Below are positions 1-5,629 of a stretch of DNA of 8,072 nucleotides, piece after piece (the stretch's first letter is position 1; every line of letters starts with the position of its first letter). The DNA is taken from NCBI GenBank assembly GCA_019247335.1, contig JAFAPB010000065.1, forward strand, positions 1 through 8,072, read 5' to 3'. The notes below the pieces were generated by a model. The model saw nothing but the letters and a program-made list of their open reading frames with translations, had not been told where the DNA came from and did no database searches. The translations under genes were made by a program, and so were the position numbers. The DNA comes from Candidatus Kaiserbacteria bacterium. Its GTDB lineage: Bacteria > Patescibacteriota > Minisyncoccia > Phycocordibacterales > UBA2100.

Positions 1-1408
1 CCTCCAGAAATGCGGCAAGATCTTCCGCCATCTTCTTCGTGAGCACTGTCACCATGGAGCGCGAGCCTTTTGCGGTCACGGCTTCGGCCTCTTTGATGAA
101 ATCGCGTACCTGGCCCTCGTATGAATCAGATGAAACGATCGGGCGCACGATAATTTCGGGATCGACGAGACCGGTCGGGCGCACCACCATCTGGATCGGT
201 TTTGGACTGTGATTGATCTCGTACTGCCCCGGCGTGGCTGAGGTATAGAGCGTCTGTCCGACATTTTTTTCGAATTCGTCGAATTTCAGCGGACGGTTAT
301 CGACGGCCGAGGGCAAACGAAAGCCGTGCTCGATGAGCATTTCTTTGCGCGAGCGATCGCCCGCGTACATCGCGCCGATCTGCGGCACGGTCACGTGCGA
401 CTCATCAATGACGGTGAGAAAATCCTTCGGGAAATAGTCGAGGAGCGTATACGGCGGCTCACCCGGCTGACGACGATCGAAGTGGCGCGAATAATTTTCG
501 ATGCCGTTGCAGTAGCCGAACTCGCGGATCATCGCAATATCCTGGCGCGTGCGACGTTTTAAACGCTCGGCTTCGAGTATCTTGCCGGAATCATTCAGTA
601 CTTTGAGGCGCTCCGAGAGCTCGAATTCGATGTCGCGAAGCGCCGCTTCGACCACGTCCTTGGGCGTCACGTAATGACGCGCCGGGAATACGGTCGCCTC
701 ATCACACTCGCGCTTAAGCTCCCGTGTCGTGGGATCTATCTGTTCGATACGCGCGATCGTTCCGCCTGCAAGATCGAGCCGGTAGATCATGCGCTCGCTC
801 GCGGGCATGATCTCGATGCGGGAACCGAGCGCGCGGAAGGTGCCGGGCGAGAGATCGCCGACGACACGCTCGTAATACATTTGTATGAGCTTACGCGCGA
901 GCGCGGCACGAGTTTCGGGTTCGCTTTTCGGCAGGCGCAGAATAGAATTCTTATATTCGACAGGGCTGCCCAAGCCGTAGATGCAGGAGACCGACGCGAC
1001 GATGATCACATCGCGTCGCGTGAGGAGCGCCTGCGCTGCCGCATGCCGAAGCCGCTCGATATCCTCATTGATCATCGCCTCTTTCTCGATATACGTGTCG
1101 GTGACCGGGACATACGCCTCCGGCTGGTAGTAATCGTAGTACGAAACGAAATAATGCACCGCCGCATCGGGAAAGAATTCGCGGTACTCGCTCGCGAGCT
1201 GCGCCGCGAGCGTTTTGTTGTGCGCGATGACAAGGGTCGGTCGCTGCAGCCTTTCGATCACATTCGCGATCGTATAGGTCTTGCCCGAGCCGGTGACGCC
1301 AAGGAGCGTCTGGTGCCGCTCGCCTTTTTCGAGGCCCTTTACCAGCGCATCAATGGCCTTCGGCTGGTCGCCGGAGGGTTTATATGACGATGAGATCCGC
1401 AAAGCCAT
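1..1408 (-). CDS. uvrB: UvrABC system protein B (excinuclease subunit B), C-terminus missing
   Basis: DNA damage-verifying helicase-like subunit of nucleotide excision repair: it is loaded by UvrA, inserts a beta-hairpin between the strands and recruits UvrC. The first 469 codons are present; the usual length is about 660-680, so helicase motifs V-VI and the C-terminal UvrC-binding UVR domain lie beyond the left edge. Visible in order: the N-terminal motif YKPSGDQP from about residue 9; Walker A GVTGSGKT at 37-44; the hairpin motif YYDYYQPEAYVP starting at residue 90; the DEAD-type motif DESH at 335-338; the TSATPG motif near 390; and VTVLTKKMAEDL near the edge. Spacing matches E. coli UvrB closely and no frameshift was seen at the points checked. 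The ATG at 1408 is chosen because an in-frame TAA lies three codons upstream and the homologous N-terminus begins just after it. There is no Shine-Dalgarno; a promoter abuts the start. It is divergent from the 136-residue gene at 1492. Confidence 0.97.
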   Translation of the reverse strand, partial: MALRISSSYKPSGDQPKAIDALVKGLEKGERHQTLLGVTGSGKTYTIANVIERLQRPTLVIAHNKTLAAQLASEYREFFPDAAVHYFVSYYDYYQPEAYVPVTDTYIEKEAMINEDIERLRHAAAQALLTRRDVIIVASVSCIYGLGSPVEYKNSILRLPKSEPETRAALARKLIQMYYERVVGDLSPGTFRALGSRIEIMPASERMIYRLDLAGGTIARIEQIDPTTRELKRECDEATVFPARHYVTPKDVVEAALRDIEFELSERLKVLNDSGKILEAERLKRRTRQDIAMIREFGYCNGIENYSRHFDRRQPGEPPYTLLDYFPKDFLTVIDESHVTVPQIGAMYAGDRSRKEMLIEHGFRLPSAVDNRPLKFDEFEKNVGQTLYTSATPGQYEINHSPKPIQMVVRPTGLVDPEIIVRPIVSSDSYEGQVRDFIKEAEAVTAKGSRSMVTVLTKKMAEDLAAFLE

Positions 1409-1414
1409 CCGGCT

Positions 1415-1443
1415 ACTTTAGCAAAAGCGGTCACGTTGCTCAA
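1415..1443 (-). promoter_or_regulatory. uvrB promoter, predicted leaderless
   Basis: On the minus strand TTGAGC (1443-1438) is followed by a 17-base spacer and TAAAGT (1420-1415), with TG one base before the -10 (extended -10). The -10 ends six bases before the uvrB ATG, so the predicted transcription start is the A of the start codon. The hexamers match sigma70-type consensus at 4/6 (-35) and 5/6 (-10). The promoter is read from sequence only. I saw no obvious LexA-type operator overlapping it. Confidence 0.65.
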
Positions 1444-1478
1444 AAACCGGCTTCGCGATACCCTCCCCGACAGCCACT

Positions 1479-1485
1479 GAGGAGG
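1479..1485 (+). promoter_or_regulatory. Strong Shine-Dalgarno of the 136-residue gene
   Basis: GAGGAGG lies six bases before the ATG at 1492. It fixes that ATG as the start over the upstream in-frame ATGs at 1384 and 1390, which fall inside the divergent uvrB gene. It is the only convincing Shine-Dalgarno in front of any gene in this window. Confidence 0.85.
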
Positions 1486-1491
1486 AACAGC

Positions 1492-1902
1492 ATGGGCAAG
1501 AAGGATCACGCGTTAAGTGATAAAGCCCTCGAATACGTCTACGCGCGACTGATGTACAACATGATGCGGCTGGGTACGGGGATCGACCCGGAAGTCGGAC
1601 ACGAGATCGCGCGCGAGATCCTACGGACAAATATCGAGATGAGCGCAAACCTGCGCGCACATCTCGATTTCGCGCGCGTCGCAGGCGACCGTTTGGCGCG
1701 CGGCGAACTGCCGGGGCCGAAACGCTTCAAGGCAGCTGCGATCCGCCTTGATCGGCTTCGCGACTTCCAGGCCGCGACCATCATTCACAGCTGCATGCAG
1801 ATGTGGCTGGCAGCAACGCCGCTGAAGAAGCACGACGCGCGACGCATCGTGCGCAACGCGCGGGAGATCGCGCGTGCCGATCTCACCAGGAAGATCGGTT
1901 AA
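1492..1902 (+). CDS. Uncharacterised small, probably all-helical protein (136 aa)
   Basis: I do not recognise this protein and assign no function. It has 136 residues, starting MGKKDHALSDKALEYVYARL, and is rich in Ala, Arg, Ile and Leu with alternating charged residues, suggesting a compact bundle of about five helices. The C-terminal third (KKHDARRIVRNAREIARADL) is strongly basic. There is no signal peptide, no clear membrane segment, and no Cys-based metal site (a single Cys at about residue 101). Reality as a gene is supported by the strong Shine-Dalgarno, an open frame with codon usage like its neighbours, and a hairpin terminator just after the stop. It is apparently monocistronic, divergent from uvrB and convergent with tgt. 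The basic character would allow nucleic-acid binding, but that is speculation. An overlapping antisense frame of similar length (1621-2100) has no such support. Confidence 0.8.
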   Translation: MGKKDHALSDKALEYVYARLMYNMMRLGTGIDPEVGHEIAREILRTNIEMSANLRAHLDFARVAGDRLARGELPGPKRFKAAAIRLDRLRDFQAATIIHSCMQMWLAATPLKKHDARRIVRNAREIARADLTRKIG

Positions 1903-1909
1903 GTACCCG

Positions 1910-1939
1910 AGGGCGGCCGTATGGCCGCCTTCACCTTTT
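1910..1939 (+). terminator. Hairpin terminator after the 136-residue gene
   Basis: A nine-pair stem (1910-1918 with 1923-1931) has a GGCGGCC/GGCCGCC core and a four-base GTAT loop, and is followed by TTCACCTTTTG. The T tract is short and interrupted, so it is an imperfect intrinsic terminator on the plus strand. The same inverted repeat ends inside the tgt stop codon on the minus strand. It could serve both convergent genes, although on that strand no T run follows. Confidence 0.6.
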
Positions 1940-3151
1940 GTAGGCAGAAAGAAATTCGGCGCGATAATTTTCAAACGTACCGTCAAGGATAGAGAGGCGC
2001 ACTTTTTCGGTAAGCGATGTGAGGAACGCCATGTTGTGCATTGAAGCGAGGACGAGACCGAGCATTTCTTTTGCACGGAAAAGGTGATGGATGTATGCAC
2101 GCGTATAGGTGCGGCATACTATGCAATTACATGCAGCGTCTATCGGTGAAAAATCGCGTGCGAGTTCCGCCCGTTCCATGCTCATCTTCCCTTTTGCGGT
2201 AAAGACCGTGCCATTGCGCCCGTTGCGTGTCGGAATCACGCAGTCGAACGTATCGATTCCCGCTGCTGTACCGATAAATATGTCTTCGGGTTCACCGATA
2301 CCGAGCAAGTGTCGCGGTTTCTCTCGCGGCAATTCCCTATTCACTTTATCGAGTATGCCGAGAATATCTTCCTTGCTGAACGAGCCGCCGATGCCGTAGC
2401 CGTCGAAATCCATTTCCGCGAGCGTCTTTGCGCTCTCGATACGAAGCTCCTCGTAGCGGCCGCCCTGCACGATGCCATAGATACCCTGTGAGTCGTTTTT
2501 TGCAATATTCTGTCGATGCGCCTTGAGACTGCGCGCAGCCCAACGATGCGTACGCTCCATCGATTCGCGCTGCTCTTCGATCGGCGCGGTCGGCTGCACG
2601 AATTCATCGAACGCGAAAATAATATCAGCACCGAGCGCATGCTGTATTTCGATCGAACGCTCGGGCGTGAAGCGGTGCAATGTGCCGTCGTGATGAGATG
2701 TAAAGGTCACGCCCTCGTCGTCGACGATCGCGAGCTTTCCGTGCTCCGTCGCAATATCTTCGTCGTATACGGCTACGGCTGCCTGGCGCGGGACATCTTC
2801 CTTGGAGAATTTCGATACTTGCTTGCCGAAGCCGACGCCGAGCGAAAAGACTTGAAATCCTCCGGAGTCGGTCATCGTCGGTCCCTCCCATGCCATGAAT
2901 TTCCCGACGCCGCCTGTCTCTTCCACTATCTTCTCACCGGGAGTCAGATACAGATGATAGGCATTCGCGATAAGCGCCTGAATGCCAAGATCTTTAAACT
3001 GCAAAGATTGCAATCCTTTTGCGGTGGCCTTGGTGGCGACGGCAATGAATGCCGGCGTCTTGATCGGTCCGTGCGGCGTCTGAATTATGCCCGCACGCGC
3101 AAGTGAATCCGGCAGCTGTTTTTCTACCGCGAACGTAATAGGCCTTCGCAT
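1931..3151 (-). CDS. tgt: Queuine tRNA-ribosyltransferase (tRNA-guanine transglycosylase)
   Basis: Exchanges G34 in the anticodon of GUN tRNAs (Tyr, His, Asn, Asp) for preQ1 in bacteria, the committed step of queuosine modification, in the cytoplasm. The product has 406 residues. TDSGGFQ at 94-100 contains the general-base Asp95; FDCVIPTRNGRNG from 302 contains the nucleophile Asp303; the substrate-loop GIVQGG is present; and the zinc site is C341, C343, C346 and H372. The family usually has about 370-390 residues. The excess is an insertion of about 32 residues (roughly 106-138) between the SLG after TDSGGFQVF and the EGVTF strand. The ATG at 3151 is chosen because homologous sequence (RRPITF) starts there and a -10 sits six bases upstream. 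An in-frame GTG at 3175, directly abutting the tyrS stop, would add eight unconserved residues; neither start has a Shine-Dalgarno. It lies downstream of tyrS and may be transcribed both from its own promoter and by read-through. Confidence 0.97.
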   Translation of the reverse strand: MRRPITFAVEKQLPDSLARAGIIQTPHGPIKTPAFIAVATKATAKGLQSLQFKDLGIQALIANAYHLYLTPGEKIVEETGGVGKFMAWEGPTMTDSGGFQVFSLGVGFGKQVSKFSKEDVPRQAAVAVYDEDIATEHGKLAIVDDEGVTFTSHHDGTLHRFTPERSIEIQHALGADIIFAFDEFVQPTAPIEEQRESMERTHRWAARSLKAHRQNIAKNDSQGIYGIVQGGRYEELRIESAKTLAEMDFDGYGIGGSFSKEDILGILDKVNRELPREKPRHLLGIGEPEDIFIGTAAGIDTFDCVIPTRNGRNGTVFTAKGKMSMERAELARDFSPIDAACNCIVCRTYTRAYIHHLFRAKEMLGLVLASMHNMAFLTSLTEKVRLSILDGTFENYRAEFLSAYKR

Positions 3152-3157
3152 GGCGCG

Positions 3158-3166
3158 ACTATAGCA
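3158..3166 (-). promoter_or_regulatory. tgt extended -10 promoter, predicted leaderless
   Basis: TGC-TATAGT on the minus strand lies in the 24-base gap between the tyrS stop and the tgt ATG. The hexamer ends six bases before the ATG, placing the predicted start of transcription on the start codon. No -35 match is seen at 16-18 bases (the position is occupied by the tyrS 3' end), but the TGn extension can compensate. Confidence 0.55.
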
Positions 3167-3175
3167 TCCAAGCAC

Positions 3176-4423
3176 TTATCGAAAGAGCGAGGCGAAGAAG
3201 CTCATCCGCCGCAAGACCGCGCGCTTATTCCCGCGTTCAAGGACCGCGCGCTTATCCGTAAAATCTTTCTGATCGATCTTATAGTCGAATGACTCGATCG
3301 TATTGCCATTGAGCCGCACGCCGCGGCCTTCTACTAAGCGGCGCGCTTCGGACTTGGATGATGCGAGACCGCTCGCCGTAAGTATGTCGATGATCGGAGT
3401 ACCGACCGCAACAGGGATGGTCCCCGACTCAGGCGCCACAATGCGCGCCGTGCCGGTTATATCGCGCGTGACAGTTGTCATCTGTGTCGCTTCCGCAAGG
3501 CCTTCCTCGCCATGTACGAGCCGCACGACCTCGTCCGCGAGCTTTCGTTGCGGCGCGCGCTCCGCAGCATTGCTCACATGGCGTTGCATGAGCGCGTCGA
3601 TCTCCGCTTTCGGTACGAGCGTCAGCTTGAGCAAAAGCTCTTCCACCATATCGTCGCTCACGTTGATAAAGAACTGATAGAGATCATATGGCGAAGTCTT
3701 CTCACGATCGAGCCAGAGCGCTCCCTTCTCGCTCTTGCCAAACTTCTTACCGATCGACTTGTTGACGATGAGCGGCCAGGTCAGCGCATAGACCGTCTTC
3801 CCGGTCTTTTTGCTGATGTATTCCACTCCCGCGAGAATATTGCTCCACTGATCGGAACCGCCGACCTGCAGGTCGCACGTGTACATCTCATTGAGATGCA
3901 GATAGTCGTACGCCTGCAACAGCGAATAGCTGAACTCGGTGAAAGATATCGGCGATTCGCTTTCGAGACGATCGCGGACGATATCCTTCTTGATCATTGC
4001 ATTCACGGTGAAGTACTTTGCGACATCCCGCAGAAAGTCGATGAGCGAAAGCTTTGAGAGCCAACTTGCATTGTTCTCTTCGATAAAGTCCGCTCTGCCG
4101 AAAACGCGGCGGATCTGCGCGGCGACCGCATCGGAATTCTTTTTGATCGTCGCGGCGTCGAGCAGGTTGCGCTCTTCACTCTTCCCGCCCGGATCGCCGA
4201 TCATACCGGTGCCCCCACCGGTCAGGAGAATGACCTTATGCTCGTCTTCAAGAAAGCGGCGCAATACTAAAAGGCCCATAAGGTTGCCGACGTGCAATGA
4301 ATCCGCGCTCGGATCGATGCCGAGATAGACCGTGCGCTTCGATCCGTCCGTAATTTCTTCGATCGTCTCCGACGAATGCTGATAGACGTACCCGCGTTCT
4401 TTGAGGAGCTCGGAGAGCTTCAT
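3176..4423 (-). CDS. tyrS: Tyrosyl-tRNA synthetase
   Basis: Class I aminoacyl-tRNA synthetase that charges tRNA-Tyr in the cytoplasm using ATP. The product has 415 residues, typical for bacterial TyrRS (about 400-430). The HIGH-type signature is HVGN at 44-47, preceded by LGIDPSADS. TGMIGDPGGKSEER spans 72-85. Tyrosine-pocket residues are Y166, Q170 and D173, followed by QVGGSDQW at 186-193. The KMSKS-type loop is KFGKS at 227-231. A C-terminal S4 RNA-binding domain covers about 345-405. KFGKS indicates the main TyrS subfamily rather than the KMSKS-bearing TyrZ form. The ATG at 4423 follows an extended -10 by six bases and has no Shine-Dalgarno. The extreme C-terminus contains a short in-frame near-duplication (KRAVL-ERGN-KRAVL). 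tgt follows after 24 bases, so two genes acting on tRNA-Tyr are neighbours. Confidence 0.98.
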   Translation of the reverse strand: MKLSELLKERGYVYQHSSETIEEITDGSKRTVYLGIDPSADSLHVGNLMGLLVLRRFLEDEHKVILLTGGGTGMIGDPGGKSEERNLLDAATIKKNSDAVAAQIRRVFGRADFIEENNASWLSKLSLIDFLRDVAKYFTVNAMIKKDIVRDRLESESPISFTEFSYSLLQAYDYLHLNEMYTCDLQVGGSDQWSNILAGVEYISKKTGKTVYALTWPLIVNKSIGKKFGKSEKGALWLDREKTSPYDLYQFFINVSDDMVEELLLKLTLVPKAEIDALMQRHVSNAAERAPQRKLADEVVRLVHGEEGLAEATQMTTVTRDITGTARIVAPESGTIPVAVGTPIIDILTASGLASSKSEARRLVEGRGVRLNGNTIESFDYKIDQKDFTDKRAVLERGNKRAVLRRMSFFASLFR

Positions 4424-4429
4424 GCGACG

Positions 4430-4438
4430 ACTATATCA
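4430..4438 (-). promoter_or_regulatory. tyrS extended -10 promoter, predicted leaderless
   Basis: TGA-TATAGT on the minus strand ends six bases before the tyrS ATG. No -35 hexamer is seen; that position is taken by the second arm of the terminator hairpin of the upstream operon. No T-box leader is possible here, because the predicted mRNA has no 5' untranslated region. Confidence 0.6.
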
Positions 4439-4439
4439 T

Positions 4440-4482
4440 GAAAGAAAATGGGAGCGGCTGACGGTAAGGAAGGGCCGCTCCC
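4440..4482 (-). terminator. Intrinsic terminator of the msrA-metallopeptidase operon
   Basis: Read on the minus strand, GGGAGCGGC (4482-4474) pairs perfectly with GCCGCTCCC (4458-4450) across a 15-base loop and is followed by ATTTTCTTTC (4449-4440). The nine-pair GC-rich stem plus T-rich tail fits a Rho-independent terminator. It sits 107 bases after the metallopeptidase stop and directly abuts the tyrS -10. Confidence 0.7.
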
Positions 4483-4589
4483 GATTGCGGACGCGGACGG
4501 CCGCGGTCGTCGACGTCCAAATTGCAGGCCGTACTAGTTCGTACTACTGCTTGCGCAGCTGCCAAACATCGGCCTTTTTATGATACACC

Positions 4590-5015
4590 CTATTTTTGCG
4601 GATTATCGCGCTCGGATTCGCGTAAGCGTACCTCATGCTCGTCCATGCCGAAGTGGTGCGCGAATTCGTGCCAGACGGTCTCCGCGACAATGCGGCGAAC
4701 GTGTTCGCGAAATTCTTCGTCGGGAGCGTTCGGCGGACATTCTTCGTCGGCGGCGTCGAGTATCGGTTCGCGGTAGATCGTGATCGTATCTGGCATCGTC
4801 GCGCCGACGCCGTAATATTCGCCGCGCGCGGTGAGCGGGATCCCGCGGTAATAGCCAAGCAGCGTCTCATTCTCGCGCAATCCTTCGATGCGGCGTATTT
4901 CTTCTGACGGCTCGTCTTCGACAAGCAGCGCGACGTTTTTTATCTTTTCGCGCACCCATTCCGGTAGCTTCTCGTACGCTTCCGCTACCAACTGTTCGAA
5001 TTCCTCTTCAGGCAT
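4590..5015 (-). CDS. Minimal zincin-type metallopeptidase (Zincin_1 / DUF1025-like family)
   Basis: Small predicted zinc-dependent peptidase of 141 residues with no signal peptide or membrane segment, so probably cytoplasmic. It begins MPEEEFEQLVAEAYEKLPEW, the typical N-terminal helix of this family. A central strand region (LLGYYRGIPLTARGEYYG, about 52-69) is followed by the metal motif HEFAHHFGMDEHEV at 116-129. H116 and H120 should bind zinc, E117 is the catalytic acid/base, and D125 is the likely third ligand (HExxHxxGxxD). The length is close to the usual 115-140. The substrate is unknown for the family. The ATG at 5015 overlaps the end of msrA by eight bases (ATGCCTGA); with no Shine-Dalgarno, translation is probably coupled to msrA. 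Such a pairing suggests a shared stress role, but this is inference. Confidence 0.88.
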   Translation of the reverse strand: MPEEEFEQLVAEAYEKLPEWVREKIKNVALLVEDEPSEEIRRIEGLRENETLLGYYRGIPLTARGEYYGVGATMPDTITIYREPILDAADEECPPNAPDEEFREHVRRIVAETVWHEFAHHFGMDEHEVRLRESERDNPQK

Positions 5016-5568
5016 CGGGATTGACGAGCTGCGCGAAGCGCTTGCGGACCTTCTCGATCTTCGGCTCGATCACGATCTGACAGTACGGCGCGCTGGTGTT
5101 CGTTTTGTAATAGTTGCGATGATAGGACTCCGCCGAATAAAACGCTGAAAGCGGCACGATCTGCGTAACGACGCGCGAGCCGTCGGTAAGCGACTCTTGT
5201 ATATCGCGCGCGATTTTCTCCGCCGCTTGTCGTTCCTCTTCGGATTCGTAGAGAATGATCGAACGATATTCTTCCCCGACGTCGGCTCCCTGCCGATTCG
5301 GGGTCGTCGGATCGTGCGAGCCGAAGAAGACGGTGAGCAGATCTTCGTAGCTGATGATCGCGGGGTCGTACGTCACTCGAATGACTTCCGCGTGCCCGGT
5401 CCGTCCGCCCGAGACCTGCTCGTATGAAGGATTCGGCATCGAGCCGCCGGCATAGCCTGACTCTACTTTTGAGACGCCTTTGAGCATCTGAAACACCGCT
5501 TCAGTGCACCAGAAGCAGCCGCCGCCGAATACCGCGGTTCGGCTTTGCTCACCGTTGGCCGTTTTCAT
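5008..5568 (-). CDS. msrA: Peptide methionine-S-sulfoxide reductase
   Basis: Reduces the S-epimer of methionine sulfoxide in oxidised proteins, using a catalytic Cys regenerated through thioredoxin. The product has 186 residues, normal for a single-domain cytoplasmic MsrA. The active-site motif GCFWCTEA starts at residue 17 with catalytic Cys18. VESGYAGG, GHAEV (with the conserved acidic residue), QGADVGEEYRS and SYHRNYY are all family hallmarks. C21 lies in the same motif; another Cys near residue 163 (APYCQ) could act in resolving, but this was not tested. No MsrB domain is fused or adjacent. The ATG at 5568 is preceded by TATACT ending six bases upstream and by no Shine-Dalgarno. It is first in a two-gene operon with the metallopeptidase and divergent from the hlyD-like gene. 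Confidence 0.97.
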   Translation of the reverse strand: MKTANGEQSRTAVFGGGCFWCTEAVFQMLKGVSKVESGYAGGSMPNPSYEQVSGGRTGHAEVIRVTYDPAIISYEDLLTVFFGSHDPTTPNRQGADVGEEYRSIILYESEEERQAAEKIARDIQESLTDGSRVVTQIVPLSAFYSAESYHRNYYKTNTSAPYCQIVIEPKIEKVRKRFAQLVNPDA

Positions 5569-5574
5569 GATCGC

Positions 5575-5580
5575 AGTATA
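5575..5580 (-). promoter_or_regulatory. msrA -10 element, predicted leaderless
   Basis: TATACT (5/6 to TATAAT) on the minus strand ends six bases before the msrA ATG. At 17 bases upstream the hexamer is ATTCAT, a poor -35. It overlaps, in opposite orientation, the region used by the hlyD-like gene promoter. Confidence 0.55.
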
Positions 5581-5590
5581 GAGGAAATAT

Positions 5591-5619
5591 GTAACAAATG
5601 AATCGAATAGATGTATTAT
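5591..5619 (+). promoter_or_regulatory. Promoter of the hlyD-like/ABC operon
   Basis: GTAACA (5591-5596, 4/6 to TTGACA), a 17-base spacer and TATTAT (5614-5619, 5/6 to TATAAT). The -10 ends ten bases before the ATG at 5630, so the predicted 5' leader is only a few bases. It lies back to back with the msrA promoter in the 61-base divergent gap. The gap is markedly AT-rich compared with the flanking genes. Confidence 0.55.
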
Positions 5620-5629
5620 CTATGAATTC

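Noticed and set aside
674..1387. Open plus-strand frame of 237 codons opposite uvrB
   Set aside because: It is wholly antisense to conserved uvrB motifs (Walker A, hairpin), is unusually Arg/Asp-rich and resembles no family; it is a codon-bias shadow.
1436..1462. Plus-strand promoter for the 136-residue gene (TTGCTC, 15 bases, GATACC)
   Set aside because: Poor -10 match (3/6) and a short spacer; not listed as a feature. The true promoter of this gene remains unlocated.
1384..1491. Upstream in-frame ATGs for the 136-residue gene
   Set aside because: They lie within or beside the uvrB start and promoter, lack a Shine-Dalgarno and would add 36 residues of unlikely composition; the ATG at 1492 has GAGGAGG.
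3152..3175. GTG start for tgt abutting the tyrS stop (TAAGTG)
   Set aside because: It would allow re-initiation but adds eight unconserved residues and has no Shine-Dalgarno; the ATG at 3151 matches both homology and the -10 spacing. It cannot be fully excluded.
4524..4560. Possible tRNA-like segment around GTACTAGTTCGTACTACTGC
   Set aside because: Only a T-loop-like GTTCG is seen; no acceptor, D or anticodon arms can be paired.
4561..4580. Plus-strand terminator at GGCCTTTTTATG
   Set aside because: There is a T run, but the preceding stem is only about three pairs and no plus-strand gene ends there.
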